DNA of 64,000 bases. It comes from Agaribacillus aureus. Its GTDB lineage: Bacteria > Bacteroidota > Bacteroidia > Cytophagales > Cyclobacteriaceae. The notes beneath the pieces are model-generated. The model was not told the origin of the DNA, did not search any database, and saw nothing but the letters and a program-made list of their open reading frames with translations. Positions within the stretch are counted from its first letter, which is position 1. Each line of letters begins with the position of its first letter. Of the stretch, positions 39,002 through 48,148 are shown piece after piece. The stretch lies in NCBI GenBank assembly GCA_030442055.1, contig JAUJEB010000014.1, positions 62,001 through 126,000 on the forward strand, given 5' to 3'. The position numbers and the translations under genes were made by a program.

Positions 39002-40588
39002 CTAATACACTTCAAAAAGCTCATCAAACCCGGATTTCAGGTTTGGGGCTTTGTTGTCTTCGGCTTTAAGCGCTGCTTTGATAATGGCACCGCTTTGTAT
39101 CAATTGATGCGCCACCTGAATGTCATCCGCAAACACCCGGTCCCTTTCCGCATAAGGGATATCAGCTCTTACCAGGCTATGTACAGCTTCTATGACCGGT
39201 GTAGATTTGAGTGGGCGCCTGAAATCCAACGCCTGGCAGGCGGCTAACAACTCGATGGCCAGTATTTTTTCAAGATTGCCTATAACTTTCAATGCTTTCC
39301 TTCCTCCTATTGAACCCATGCTCACATGATCTTCCTGCCCGAGGGAGGTGGGGATACTGTCGGCGCTGGCGGGAAAACACAGTCCTTTGTTCTCGCTCAC
39401 CAAGGCCGCGGTGGTATATTGCAGGATCATAAACCCGGAGTGTAACCCCGTATCTTTCATAAGTAACTTCGGCAATCCGGCGACATTTCCTTCCAGCGAC
39501 AGGTATACCCTGCGGTCCGATATATTTCCCAACTCAGCCGCTGCCAGACAAACATAATCCAAGGGTAAAGCCATAGGTTGCCCATGAAAATTCCCTCCGC
39601 TGATAGCCTGGTTCTGATCAATAATCACCGGGTTATCGGTAACAGAATTTAACTCAATTTCCAATAATTCCTTGAGGTGCAACCAGGCGTTTCGGGAGGC
39701 GCCATGTACCTGGGGGATACAGCGCAGTGAATACGGATCCTGAACCCTTTCGCAATCCTTATGCGAAGCCACAATCGCCGAGCCTGCCAGCATTTTCCGG
39801 ATCCGCGCGGCCACATGTTGTGTCCCCGCATAAGGCCGCACCTGGTGTAACGCTACTGAAAAGGGTTGGGAAGATCCCAGCAGCCCTTCAATCATCATAG
39901 CCGCGATCACATCGGCCTGGCTCAGGCATTGATGCATTTGCGCGATCACCCTAACGGCAAATGCAGCAATAAACTGCGTACCATTGATCAATGCCAATCC
40001 CTCTTTTGGCGCCAGCGACAACGGTTCCAGGCCAACTTTTTTCAGCATACTATCAGCGGTCATATCCTGCCCCTGGTAATTTACACTACCTAAACCAATC
40101 AATGGCAAAAAGAGGTGTGACAGCGGGGCCAGATCACCGGAGGCACCGACAGAACCCTGTTCAGGCACCTTGGGAATAACATTATTATCAATATGCCAGA
40201 TAATACGATCCAGTGTTGATTTCCTGATGCCTGAATATCCCTGTGCCAGGGCATGTACTTTTAAGATTAACATCAATTTGGCCACCTCATCTAAAATCCA
40301 GGCGCCTACGCCAACACTGTGGCTTTTTAATATATTCGATTGCAGTTCACGGGTATTTTCCGCGGATATTTTGGTAGTGCACAGTGGCCCAAACCCGGAG
40401 TTAATACCATAAACTACCGTATCTCCTCCGGCTATTTCACCAACGATTTTCTCACTCCGCCGAACCTTCTGTATCGTGGCATCATTTAGATACCCGTTAA
40501 CCTTGCCGCTGCAAATTTCCAACGCTTTTCCCGCGGTCAAATGGTCTTGTCCGTAAGCAAACTGTTGATGATCATGATCAGCTTCCAT
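39002..40588 (-). CDS. hutH: Histidine ammonia-lyase
   Basis: Converts L-histidine to urocanate and ammonia through the auto-formed MIO prosthetic group. 528 residues. The MIO triad Ala149-Ser150-Gly151 lies in GSVGASGDLAPL, and Tyr60 in YGINSGFGPL is the conserved base-region residue. Cytoplasmic homotetramer in the family. First gene of the minus-strand hut unit; the divergent LysR gene and the palindrome in the shared 85-base spacer suggest regulated induction. Confidence 0.97.
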   Translation of the reverse strand: MEADHDHQQFAYGQDHLTAGKALEICSGKVNGYLNDATIQKVRRSEKIVGEIAGGDTVVYGINSGFGPLCTTKISAENTRELQSNILKSHSVGVGAWILDEVAKLMLILKVHALAQGYSGIRKSTLDRIIWHIDNNVIPKVPEQGSVGASGDLAPLSHLFLPLIGLGSVNYQGQDMTADSMLKKVGLEPLSLAPKEGLALINGTQFIAAFAVRVIAQMHQCLSQADVIAAMMIEGLLGSSQPFSVALHQVRPYAGTQHVAARIRKMLAGSAIVASHKDCERVQDPYSLRCIPQVHGASRNAWLHLKELLEIELNSVTDNPVIIDQNQAISGGNFHGQPMALPLDYVCLAAAELGNISDRRVYLSLEGNVAGLPKLLMKDTGLHSGFMILQYTTAALVSENKGLCFPASADSIPTSLGQEDHVSMGSIGGRKALKVIGNLEKILAIELLAACQALDFRRPLKSTPVIEAVHSLVRADIPYAERDRVFADDIQVAHQLIQSGAIIKAALKAEDNKAPNLKSGFDELFEVY

Positions 40589-40614
40589 AATTTGTAAATG
40601 ACGAGTTATTTAAA

Positions 40615-40648
40615 CAAAAATATTTTTTAGTTTTAATAACTAAAAATA
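40615..40648 (-). promoter_or_regulatory. hutH promoter with overlapping A/T-rich palindromic operator
   Basis: On the minus strand TATTTTTG (40622 to 40615) matches the TAnnTTTG -7 element, but the -33 region reads TTTT, a weak match. The palindrome TATTTTTTAGTT-ttaat-AACTAAAAATA (40621-40648) covers the spacer and the -33 region. Placement between hutH and a divergent LysR gene fits a LysR activator or repressor site. Confidence 0.55.
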
Positions 40649-40673
40649 CTTTTTAAGTCATTAATTGATAATC

Positions 40674-41558
40674 ATGAGTAATCAATTTGAACTAAGACAT
40701 TTAAAATACTTTTTAATGGTAGCCGCCGAGGCCCACTTTAGAAAGGCTTCCGAAAAGCTATTCATTACACAGCCGGGTTTGAGCCGTCAGATCAAGCAGT
40801 TGGAGACGGGGTTGGGGGTTAGGTTGTTTGACAGAAACAATAGGAAAGTCAGGCTGACCCCCGCCGGGAAATACCTGCAGCGAGAGGCTGAGAACATTTT
40901 TAACCAGATCGACCTGGTACAGAGAAATGCCCGATTGATCAGCAAAGGTGATTTGGGAGAATTGCGTATTGGCTTTGTGGGTTCGGCGGTGCAGCAGGTA
41001 ATTCCCTCCATACTGGTAAAATTGCATGAAAAATATCCTGATATAAATACCAGTCTGGAGGAAATGCCTAATACGCTGCAACTGGAAGCTTTAGACCAGG
41101 AACAGCTGGATGTAGGCTTTGTCAGGTTAAAGCAATTACCTTCCGGAATGGAACGCAAGACGGTCTTGAAGGAAGGTTTTTCGGTGGTATTACCGAAAAA
41201 TCACCGGCTGAATGCAGCTACCTTCAAAAATGTAGGACAATTGTCAGAAGAGCATTTTATACTTTTCAGAAGTGATTACAGTACGGACTATTATGACAAG
41301 GTTACAAGCATTTGTAAGGATCAGGGGTTTATGCCCAAGGTATCTCATCGTACCGTCCATGCCAGCACTATCTTTAGGTTGGTGGAAAATGGATTGGGTA
41401 TTTCAATTATTCCGAGTTCTTTGATCCAAGGTTACAATATGCAGGTAAAAGCCCTGGAAATAAAAGGCATTCCACAAAAAGCTGTCTTATCGATGATATG
41501 GAAAAAAGGCAGTACCAACCCGGTGTTGCAAAACTTTTTGGGGATAGTCAACGCATAA
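40674..41558 (+). CDS. LysR family transcriptional regulator
   Basis: 294 residues from the ATG at 40674; an upstream TTG at 40665 is also in frame. N-terminal winged helix-turn-helix (about 3-62, HFRKASEKLFITQPGLSRQIKQLE), a linker helix, then a periplasmic-binding-protein-like effector domain (about 90-290). Divergent from hutH with an 85-base shared spacer holding a palindrome, so it is the likely hut regulator; urocanate or histidine as inducer is a guess from context. Confidence 0.9.
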   Translation: MSNQFELRHLKYFLMVAAEAHFRKASEKLFITQPGLSRQIKQLETGLGVRLFDRNNRKVRLTPAGKYLQREAENIFNQIDLVQRNARLISKGDLGELRIGFVGSAVQQVIPSILVKLHEKYPDINTSLEEMPNTLQLEALDQEQLDVGFVRLKQLPSGMERKTVLKEGFSVVLPKNHRLNAATFKNVGQLSEEHFILFRSDYSTDYYDKVTSICKDQGFMPKVSHRTVHASTIFRLVENGLGISIIPSSLIQGYNMQVKALEIKGIPQKAVLSMIWKKGSTNPVLQNFLGIVNA

Positions 41559-41636
41559 GTCAGGTGGGATAGGTATAGAAATTATTCTAAATTGTAATAC
41601 GTAATATCTTCAAGCGCCGGAAACCTGAATTTTACC

Positions 41637-42524
41637 ATGCCACCAACTGTTCAACTTTTCAGTATTTTATGCATCATCTATTCACTATTCTGCCCATTTA
41701 TTAATGGCTATAAAGAACATTGCCTTACCCGAAACCAGGGAGATAACCGCTATGCCAGCTATTCTAGCGATGGCAGTCGCATTATCTTTGAGTCGAACCG
41801 GGATGGCAATTGGGAAATCTATGCGATGGACAAAAACGGTTTAAATCAAACCAGGCTAACCCATAATGACAAAGAAGACAGAAGACCCTCCAGGCACCCC
41901 GACGGCTCCAAAATAATTTACGAAAGTAATGTCGGTGAGCAGGTACAGTTACTGCTGTTGGATCTCAAAACTTTGAAAACCCGGGAGATCCCTTTGCCTG
42001 AGTGGGTTACGGATCCTTTGTTTGCAAAGTATTCACCGAAGGCAGAATTTATAGCATTTTCAGCACAGGATAGTATCCAACAATATCATATTTATCTATT
42101 GGACCAGACTACTCTTGAGATACAGTCTGTGGTTTCATCGGCCTACAAAATACACTATCCCAACTGGTCACCGGACGGCCGGGAATTGGTTATATTTTCC
42201 AGAATGGATACAAAAAACGCCGACGATGAAATATATAAATATCACCTGGGCCGGCAACAATTGACAAGGCTCACTTTCTGGCCAAAACATAATTTCTGCC
42301 CCGCGTGGTCAATGGATGGCAAAAAAATCGCCTATGTCACCTCCATGGAAGAAACCCGCCCTGAAATTTACATGATGGATGCCTCCGGTAAAAACCAGCA
42401 GCGGCTAACCCATAATGAAGCCGGGGACACTTTACCATGTTGGGCTCCCGATGGCCATTCCCTGTTATTTACCGGTTACCGGCAGGGTAATTTCCAGATC
42501 TGTCAAATAAAACTGGCACCGTGA
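41637..42524 (+). CDS. TolB-like PD40 beta-propeller protein
   Basis: 295 residues. Signal-like N-terminus (about 1-25), then five to six WD40-like PD40 repeats with the x-SPDG-x2-I-x-F/Y pattern: YASYSSDGSRIIFESNRDG, PSRHPDGSKIIYESN, YPNWSPDGRELVIFSRM, PAWSMDGKKIAYVTS, CWAPDGHSLLFTGYR. Each blade has the N-W-E-I-Y signature. Similar to the TolB C-terminal propeller but without the N-terminal alpha/beta domain. Probably periplasmic or surface; a binding scaffold rather than an enzyme. Neighbours give no clear role. Confidence 0.85.
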   Translation: MPPTVQLFSILCIIYSLFCPFINGYKEHCLTRNQGDNRYASYSSDGSRIIFESNRDGNWEIYAMDKNGLNQTRLTHNDKEDRRPSRHPDGSKIIYESNVGEQVQLLLLDLKTLKTREIPLPEWVTDPLFAKYSPKAEFIAFSAQDSIQQYHIYLLDQTTLEIQSVVSSAYKIHYPNWSPDGRELVIFSRMDTKNADDEIYKYHLGRQQLTRLTFWPKHNFCPAWSMDGKKIAYVTSMEETRPEIYMMDASGKNQQRLTHNEAGDTLPCWAPDGHSLLFTGYRQGNFQICQIKLAP

Positions 42525-42554
42525 TTTAAGACTCTACGTATGGCAGGAAACTTG

Positions 42555-43319
42555 TCAAAGATTCAGCTCAATTCCTACCGGGCAATGATCCGATCCCATA
42601 TATTGCGGTAAGATAAAACTGTTGGACAAGTTTTTTTCGATCCGCTCGCTGATTAAAAAATAATCTATGCGCCACCCCACGTTATTGGCGCGGGCATTCA
42701 TGCGGAAACTCCAATAGCTATAGGCGACCTCCTCAGGATGTTGATGCCTGAAGGTGTCAATGAAACCGCCGGAAAGAAAATTTGTAAAGCCATCTATTTC
42801 CACCTGGGTATAGCCTGCGGTCTTGTTATAATTTGACTTCGGGTTTTTGAGATCCATCGCCTGATGTGCCACATTGAAATCGCCACAGGCAATCACCGGT
42901 TTCTTCTGATCCAACTGCTGCAAATACTTTAGAAAATCCTGATCCCATTGCGAGCGGTAATCCAAACGTACCAGCTCTCTTCCGGAGTTGGGCACGTAGA
43001 CATTCACCAGGTAAAACTTGTCGTATTCCGCCGTTACAATTCTCCCTTCGTTATCGTGTTCTGCGATCCCCATATCATATGTTACCTTCAAAGGCTCTGT
43101 TTGAGAAATTGTTGCGGTACCGGAATACCCTTTTCTTTCCGCATGATTGGCGTATAATGGCAGATTATCAGGTAAAGCCAATGTCTCCTCTACCTGCGAT
43201 ACCTGTGCCTTGGTTTCCTGAAGACATAATACATCGGCATTTAAGGAGGATCGGGATTCTTCAAAGCCCTTTTTTGCAATGGCTCTTATACCATTTACGT
43301 TCCAGGAAATAATTTTCAT
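42555..43319 (-). CDS. xth: Exodeoxyribonuclease III (AP endonuclease)
   Basis: DNA repair enzyme of the EEP superfamily: 3'-5' exonuclease and abasic-site endonuclease in base excision repair. 254 residues, standard length. All family motifs are present: WNVNGIRA, LQETKA (metal Glu), YVPNSGRE, GDFNVAHQAMDL (Asp/Asn pair) and GSDHCPVGIEL (catalytic His near the C-terminus). Cytoplasmic. Convergent with the propeller gene. Confidence 0.96.
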   Translation of the reverse strand: MKIISWNVNGIRAIAKKGFEESRSSLNADVLCLQETKAQVSQVEETLALPDNLPLYANHAERKGYSGTATISQTEPLKVTYDMGIAEHDNEGRIVTAEYDKFYLVNVYVPNSGRELVRLDYRSQWDQDFLKYLQQLDQKKPVIACGDFNVAHQAMDLKNPKSNYNKTAGYTQVEIDGFTNFLSGGFIDTFRHQHPEEVAYSYWSFRMNARANNVGWRIDYFLISERIEKNLSNSFILPQYMGSDHCPVGIELNL

Positions 43320-43658
43320 TTATTCAGATTTAATAGAAACTGTGACCACTGTTGCGTCTTAGCACAGCAGTCGTTACAGATATAAGTTTTCAATAGACCG
43401 CTACACTTGCCATCTTCCAACACCGTGAGTTTCGCCAGCCTTTTAAGGAAGATCACAGATAACCTTTTCAGGCAGTAATGCTAAAACCCGCCGGAGACAA
43501 AAATATATTTTTATTTTTTACTACCCAACCATTTTGCGGGTAATCCATCACTGACAAAAAAGTTCGTTTATGGAGGGTATACAATGAAAGGCTTGAAGCG
43601 GCCCGGGGTGCCGCCAGTAGCATTTGCCCAACCACAATGGGTGGTAAGATTTACCACA
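43320..43658. other. Intergenic region
   Basis: About 340 bases between the starts and stops of two minus-strand genes. It must carry the xth promoter but I see no consensus box. A short plus-strand open frame (43584 on) runs antisense into the PII-like gene and is not believed. No repeat or RNA structure stands out. Confidence 0.35.
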
Positions 43659-43973
43659 TTAACCTACGAAACGATCCACGGTCATTTCAAATGCATGGAC
43701 GGGTTTGGGCAATGTTTCTTTTGTATTAAACAGGTCAATGTCGCGAATCAATTCCCTGGCCTGCGAATCTGTAACAAAAGCAAAACTCATGATAGAAAAA
43801 ACAGGATGCAAATCAGCTTCATCGAATCCGTCCGTTTCCGACACCGTTTCATGATAAACCGGCCGGAAACCGTTAATATTCAACTCGCTGAATACCGTCA
43901 CCTTCCTGCGGATAAAAAGCTGGCGTAAAGTGGTCTTGTGGTTTTCCGTACTTAAAATGGCAATTAATTTCAT
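43659..43973 (-). CDS. PII-like/DUF3240-type small protein
   Basis: 104 residues from the ATG at 43973. The N-terminus MKLIAILSTENHKTTLRQLF and the HPVFSIMSFAFVTDSQARELIRDI helix resemble PII-superfamily (GlnB-like) ferredoxin-fold proteins that are common in Bacteroidota, often next to transport or efflux genes. The uridylylated T-loop Tyr is not obvious, so classical GlnB function is unlikely. No ammonium transporter adjoins. Small-molecule sensing is inferred from fold. Confidence 0.6.
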   Translation of the reverse strand: MKLIAILSTENHKTTLRQLFIRRKVTVFSELNINGFRPVYHETVSETDGFDEADLHPVFSIMSFAFVTDSQARELIRDIDLFNTKETLPKPVHAFEMTVDRFVG

Positions 43974-44336
43974 CTGTTTATAATTTATTTTTAAAGTCAG
44001 ATGGAACCTCGCATATTATCATCATTCCCTTGCGCCTCCGCTGAAGCTTCGGCGACACGCGGTGTGTCTCGATTGCGTCATGCTCGGTTTCATAATACTC
44101 CTTTTTATCAGAATATTAATAAATCCACCATGAAATATGAATGATTTTAGTCATAGGACCTATTGATTTAAACCATTGCCACTCCGCTGGATTCTACCGA
44201 ACTTTACCCATTCCCGATATGATTACATTATATAAAATTGTTGGTTGATAGTGGTCGTTTTCCTTTGAAAATGAATTCTTTAGTTGTACTTTTAATAAGC
44301 AGTGCGACTGCTTTTCTTATCCAGCATAAAACCAAA
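43974..44336. other. Divergent intergenic region with a G/C-rich palindromic block
   Basis: Roughly 360 bases between the PII-like gene and the FMN-binding protein gene. Near 44038-44070 the sequence turns G/C-rich and has CGCTGAAGCTTCGGCG (one T-G mismatch from a perfect palindrome) followed by GACAC-gcggt-GTGTC. Elsewhere A/T-rich with no gene seen. Promoters for both flanking genes must lie here. Confidence 0.4.
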
Positions 44337-44825
44337 ATGCCAACCGCAATGATCCGTAATTTAAGTAAAACCGAAATTGAGAAGGTGCTTAGTAGCCACT
44401 ATGTAGGTCGCATGGGATGTTGCGATAACAATACACCACATGTAATTCCTATCACGTATTATTACGACAAAAAGACCAAAAGCATCATTAGCCACACAAG
44501 AGAGGGCATGAAAAGTAAAATATTCCGAAATAACCCAAGCGTTTGCCTGGAAGTGGAAGAATTTGAGAACCTGTGCAACTGGAAGAGTGTCGTGGTCTAT
44601 GGCAAGGTAGAAGAGCTTACAGGTGTTACAGCCCGCAATGCCCTGCACATCTTTGTCGAGAATCTAAAAAAGATCATCAGAAAAGTTGACAATATGCTCG
44701 TGTCAAAAGTATCTGATATTTCACATTCCACCCATCCTAATAACAATGCGATTATTTACCGTATCAAGCCTACCAAAATTTCAGGCAAATTTGAGTACGA
44801 ACCAGAGGAGTTGGTGCCAGCCTGA
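44337..44825 (+). CDS. Pyridoxamine 5'-phosphate oxidase-like FMN-binding split-barrel protein
   Basis: About 162 residues from the ATG at 44337; ATGs at 44349 or far upstream are possible. The fold is the flavin-reductase/PNPOx-like split barrel: LSKTEIEKVLSSHYVGRMGCCDNNTPHVIPI at the start, SHTREGMKSKIFRNNPSVCLEVEEF, then NWKSVVVYGKVEEL. This group includes NimA-like nitroimidazole reductases and heme- or F420-binding proteins, so substrate is open. Stress-related redox role is a possible inference, since similar proteins cluster with Hsp20/Usp genes elsewhere. Confidence 0.8.
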   Translation: MPTAMIRNLSKTEIEKVLSSHYVGRMGCCDNNTPHVIPITYYYDKKTKSIISHTREGMKSKIFRNNPSVCLEVEEFENLCNWKSVVVYGKVEELTGVTARNALHIFVENLKKIIRKVDNMLVSKVSDISHSTHPNNNAIIYRIKPTKISGKFEYEPEELVPA

Positions 44826-45003
44826 TACCTGACAAGCCTTTTAAAAGGCAACAATGTTATCGTGCACGGATAATAACCGTCATTCAGGAATTATTTTTTT
44901 TATAGGTGAAATAATTTAAATTGCCTTCCTGGCAATCCTTGAAGACCACATTTGAAGAATAAGCAAGTGGAAGTGTTATTACCCTGCATCTATTTGTCGT
45001 GAT

Positions 45004-46236
45004 ATGATAAAAATACTCATGTTTGGCTGGGAATACCCTCCCAATATCACGGGAGGCTTGGGGACGACATGTTATGAGCTTACTAAAGCATTAACAGGGA
45101 AAGGTGTTGGGATTAATTTTGTAATGCCCCAATCCATTGAGGGCAATGGTCTTCACGCTTCTGGTCAAAGCATTATCAAAATCGCCCAAAAAAGTAAGGA
45201 AAATTTGCTACACACTTTAAGCGATCTACATCACCTGCTAAGCATTCCTTCGAAGCTATCTCCTTATGCGCTACAACCTGATTTATCTACTGTAGAACAA
45301 GAGCAAGCGTTAAATAATCAGCTACAAAGTGAGTTAGATCACTTTACCACGTCGTCATCAAGCGCCATCAAAGGGTTGGATTATGACCTTATACACGCCC
45401 ATGACTGGCCCACCTATGGCGCTGCTTTGCAGGCGCAAAAGGTAAGCCATAAACCTTTGATTTTACATGTTCACTCAACCGAGGCAGACCGCCGTGGCAA
45501 CCATATGAACCGGCTTATCTTCGAGCTGGAAAAAGCTGGTTTTACCATGGCCGATAATATCATCACCGTCAGCAATTACACAAAAAACACACTCATCGAC
45601 CATTACCAGGTCGATCCGGAAAAAATCGAGGTGATCTATCACGGGGTTCCGTCGGGATTTGACAACAGTGAAAGGACCGCCAACCTTCCGGAGTTTAATG
45701 AAAAAATCATCACATTTTGTGGGCGCATAACCTGGCAAAAAGGGCCTTCCTATTTTGTAAATGCCGCTTTCAAGTTGGCAGAGGAAAATGATCAAATAAG
45801 ATTTATCATGGCCGGGGACGGCGACTTAAGGGAAGAAATGATAGAACTTACCGCTGATCTCGGCCTGAGCAGGCGGTTTCACTTCCCGGGTTTTTTAACC
45901 CGCGAAGAGGTGAAAAGACTATGGCAAATAAGCGATCTTTTAGTGATGCCTTCGGTATCGGAACCTTTTGGGCTTACAGCCCTGGAGGCCATGGCAGCGG
46001 GAGTTCCCGTTATCATCAGCCGGCAATCAGGCATTTCAGAATTATTTCCGCATATTTTGAAAGCAGATTATTGGGAAACCCATACCCTGGCCACATTAAT
46101 CCACCAATTGATCAATGACCCACAAATGATCGCTCAGCAAAAAGAGAAAAATCAGACGCAGCTGGCCAGGCTATCCTGGACAACGTCCGCAGAGCAAATT
46201 ATCAAGCTTTATCATTCCCTCAAACCAAGACTATAA
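45004..46236 (+). CDS. GT4 glycosyltransferase, glycogen synthase-like
   Basis: 410 residues. GT-B fold with an N-terminal FGWEYPPNITGGLGTTCYELTKAL (substrate-binding KxGGL-like loop) and a C-terminal nucleotide-sugar domain with GRITWQKGP, GDGDLREEM and the E-x7-E motif in SEPFGLTALEAMAAGVPVI. It is 1 base from the GH57 start, so the two form one operon. The pairing resembles bacterial glycogen/alpha-glucan synthesis units in which a GT4 enzyme elongates glucan and GH57 branches or trims it. Confidence 0.92.
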   Translation: MIKILMFGWEYPPNITGGLGTTCYELTKALTGKGVGINFVMPQSIEGNGLHASGQSIIKIAQKSKENLLHTLSDLHHLLSIPSKLSPYALQPDLSTVEQEQALNNQLQSELDHFTTSSSSAIKGLDYDLIHAHDWPTYGAALQAQKVSHKPLILHVHSTEADRRGNHMNRLIFELEKAGFTMADNIITVSNYTKNTLIDHYQVDPEKIEVIYHGVPSGFDNSERTANLPEFNEKIITFCGRITWQKGPSYFVNAAFKLAEENDQIRFIMAGDGDLREEMIELTADLGLSRRFHFPGFLTREEVKRLWQISDLLVMPSVSEPFGLTALEAMAAGVPVIISRQSGISELFPHILKADYWETHTLATLIHQLINDPQMIAQQKEKNQTQLARLSWTTSAEQIIKLYHSLKPRL

Positions 46237-46237
46237 T

Positions 46238-47428
46238 ATGAAACATATTTGTCTTTATTTTCAGGTACATCAACCTTTTCGCCTAAGGCAAATCTCTTTT
46301 TTTAATATCACCAACAAGGTGCCCTATTTCAATGATGCATCCAATAAACAGATCCTTCTTAAAGTAGCCAAAAATTGCTATCTACCGACCAATAAATTGT
46401 TCCTGGAACTGCTGAAGCAATATCCTTTCCTGAAACTGTCCTTCAGCATTTCGGGAACAGCCATAGATCAATTCAAAAAATATGCCCCACAGGTTATTGA
46501 GAGTTTTCAGGCGCTACTGGAAACGGGTTCTGTAGAACTTTTATCCGAAACCAATTGCCATTCCCTGGCCTGTGTTAAAGGCAAGGCGTTTTTCGTTAAC
46601 GAAGTTACCGCTCACCGGCATAAGATGAAGGAGGTTTTTGCTTACGAACCAAAAGTTTTCAGAAATACAGAATTAATCTATTCCAATAAAGTCGGTTCCT
46701 GGGTAAAAAGCCTGGGTTATGAGGCTATGTTGACGGAGGGTGCCGATAAAGTGTTAAACGGCAGGAGCCCCAATCAGCTGTATCATCATTCGACAGACAA
46801 CAACCTAAAAATACTACTCAAAAATTACCGGCTAAGTGATGACATCGCTTTTCGATTCTCCAACCGCAAGTGGCCACACTGGCCGTTGACCGCTGAAAAA
46901 TTTGCCGACTGGATACATCAATTGCCCGACAGTGAGGAGATTATCAACTTATTTATGGATTACGAAACTTTTGGCGAACACCAATGGAAAAGTACGGGCA
47001 TTTTTGAATTTCTGGAAGATCTTCCGGGAAGTATCTTAAAATACAAAGACCACACCTTTATAACACCCTCTGAAGCCGTTGCCAAACTCAAATCCAGAGA
47101 CAGCTTCAGCGCCCTCACACCTATCTCCTGGGCGGATGAGGAAAGGGATTTGAGTGCCTGGCTGGGAAATAACATGCAACTGGAGGCCTTTGACTTTTTA
47201 TATGCGCTGTCTAAAAAAGTGAACAGGACAAATAATGATGAAATGTCAAGGATATGGGACTATCTACAAACCTCGGATCACTTCTACTACATGTCCACTA
47301 AAACCCTCGATGACGGCGCTGTCCATGCCCATTTCAGCCCCTATAACTCTCCGCATCAGGCCTTCACCAATTACATGCACGTCCTGATGAACTTTGAATA
47401 TCAATTGGATAAGCTACTAAGGAGATAA
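46238..47428 (+). CDS. GH57 family glycoside hydrolase
   Basis: Alpha-amylase or branching-type enzyme of family GH57, 396 residues. The family's conserved regions are visible: HQP (11-13), the GTAIDQF region, the catalytic nucleophile Glu145 in RNTELIYSN, and DYETFGEH with the acid/base Asp241. Shorter than large thermophilic members but normal for the bacterial cytoplasmic type. Directly downstream of the GT4 gene with a 1-base gap; joint action on intracellular alpha-glucan is inferred. Confidence 0.92.
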   Translation: MKHICLYFQVHQPFRLRQISFFNITNKVPYFNDASNKQILLKVAKNCYLPTNKLFLELLKQYPFLKLSFSISGTAIDQFKKYAPQVIESFQALLETGSVELLSETNCHSLACVKGKAFFVNEVTAHRHKMKEVFAYEPKVFRNTELIYSNKVGSWVKSLGYEAMLTEGADKVLNGRSPNQLYHHSTDNNLKILLKNYRLSDDIAFRFSNRKWPHWPLTAEKFADWIHQLPDSEEIINLFMDYETFGEHQWKSTGIFEFLEDLPGSILKYKDHTFITPSEAVAKLKSRDSFSALTPISWADEERDLSAWLGNNMQLEAFDFLYALSKKVNRTNNDEMSRIWDYLQTSDHFYYMSTKTLDDGAVHAHFSPYNSPHQAFTNYMHVLMNFEYQLDKLLRR

Positions 47429-47550
47429 TGACCCGTTTAAACATACATGATTTAAGGCTCCGACGCTTCGTATTTTATTCCTAACGGGTTACCAACCGGC
47501 CTTTTTTACATAAAAGTCACTTGGGATTAACAACAAGATTTCGGCGATTT

Positions 47551-47566
47551 TAGTTGTTAGCAACTA
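47551..47566. promoter_or_regulatory. Short inverted repeat upstream of the small TM protein gene
   Basis: TAGTTG-ttag-CAACTA, perfect 6-bp arms, about 55 bases before the ATG at 47621. Possible operator; could be chance. Confidence 0.25.
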
Positions 47567-47620
47567 TAGTGGCCGATCATTAAAACATATGTGTAACAAC
47601 CAAATTAAGGATCAGAAATC

Positions 47621-47851
47621 ATGTTCGATTTTTTTCAATTTGAGGCGTGGGTACAAGATATTCAGATATTGTGGATCGTTATCGGCTTCCTTATCTTCGC
47701 TCAGATCATTTCAATCATAAATCAGTTATCGCTGGCCCGGAAAAACCGAAAATTCGCCAATCAAATCCGGGAAATGAGAAAGCATATTCAGTTTTTATCT
47801 GTACAAGGACCCCGTGAGCAGGCCGTGATGGGTTTGTCCAAAAATGCCTGA
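47621..47851 (+). CDS. Small single-TM protein with cytoplasmic coiled coil
   Basis: 76 residues. One membrane segment (about 17-36, IQILWIVIGFLIFAQIISII), followed by a basic helical part (LARKNRKFANQIREMRKHIQFLS). I do not recognise the family. The preceding 190 bases hold a short inverted repeat and the gene stands alone, so it is a plausible regulatory or scaffold peptide rather than a certain one. Confidence 0.55.
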   Translation: MFDFFQFEAWVQDIQILWIVIGFLIFAQIISIINQLSLARKNRKFANQIREMRKHIQFLSVQGPREQAVMGLSKNA

Positions 47852-48148
47852 TGCGGTATCAAAATATTTTCAAAATGATTATATGGCACCCGTCATACCT
47901 CCCACCAAAATGCATACACCTACGGCTGAGCGTCCATCGCCGCAGGTCAATCCCCAATATGCTACCGTTAGTACAGCGGCATCAGGTCAATAGTGGCAAT
48001 TACCTAAATACAGCACCGAAAAATCATGTCAGTTGTTTCAATCACCATGTTTTTTTAGGTGGTTTTCGGTAGATCAGGTTAATTTATTAGTTTTATCTGT
48101 AAAATAAAGCCAGACTGTTGCTTTGTGGCATCAATCAACTAATTGGAT
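47852..48148. other. Intergenic region
   Basis: About 300 bases after the small membrane-protein gene. A plus-strand open frame of about 73 codons overlaps the previous stop, is rich in Arg, His and Pro and has no features of a protein, so I leave it out. No RNA gene or repeat seen. Confidence 0.35.

Noticed and set aside
43584-43928. Plus-strand frame of 114 codons over the PII-like gene
   Set aside because: Antisense to a more protein-like gene with a better start; unlikely.
47481-47515. Possible terminator after GH57
   Set aside because: The arms around the ACCAACC stretch do not form a continuous stem before the T run.
47851-48072. Plus-strand 73-codon frame after the small TM gene
   Set aside because: Overlaps the previous stop, biased composition and no domain.
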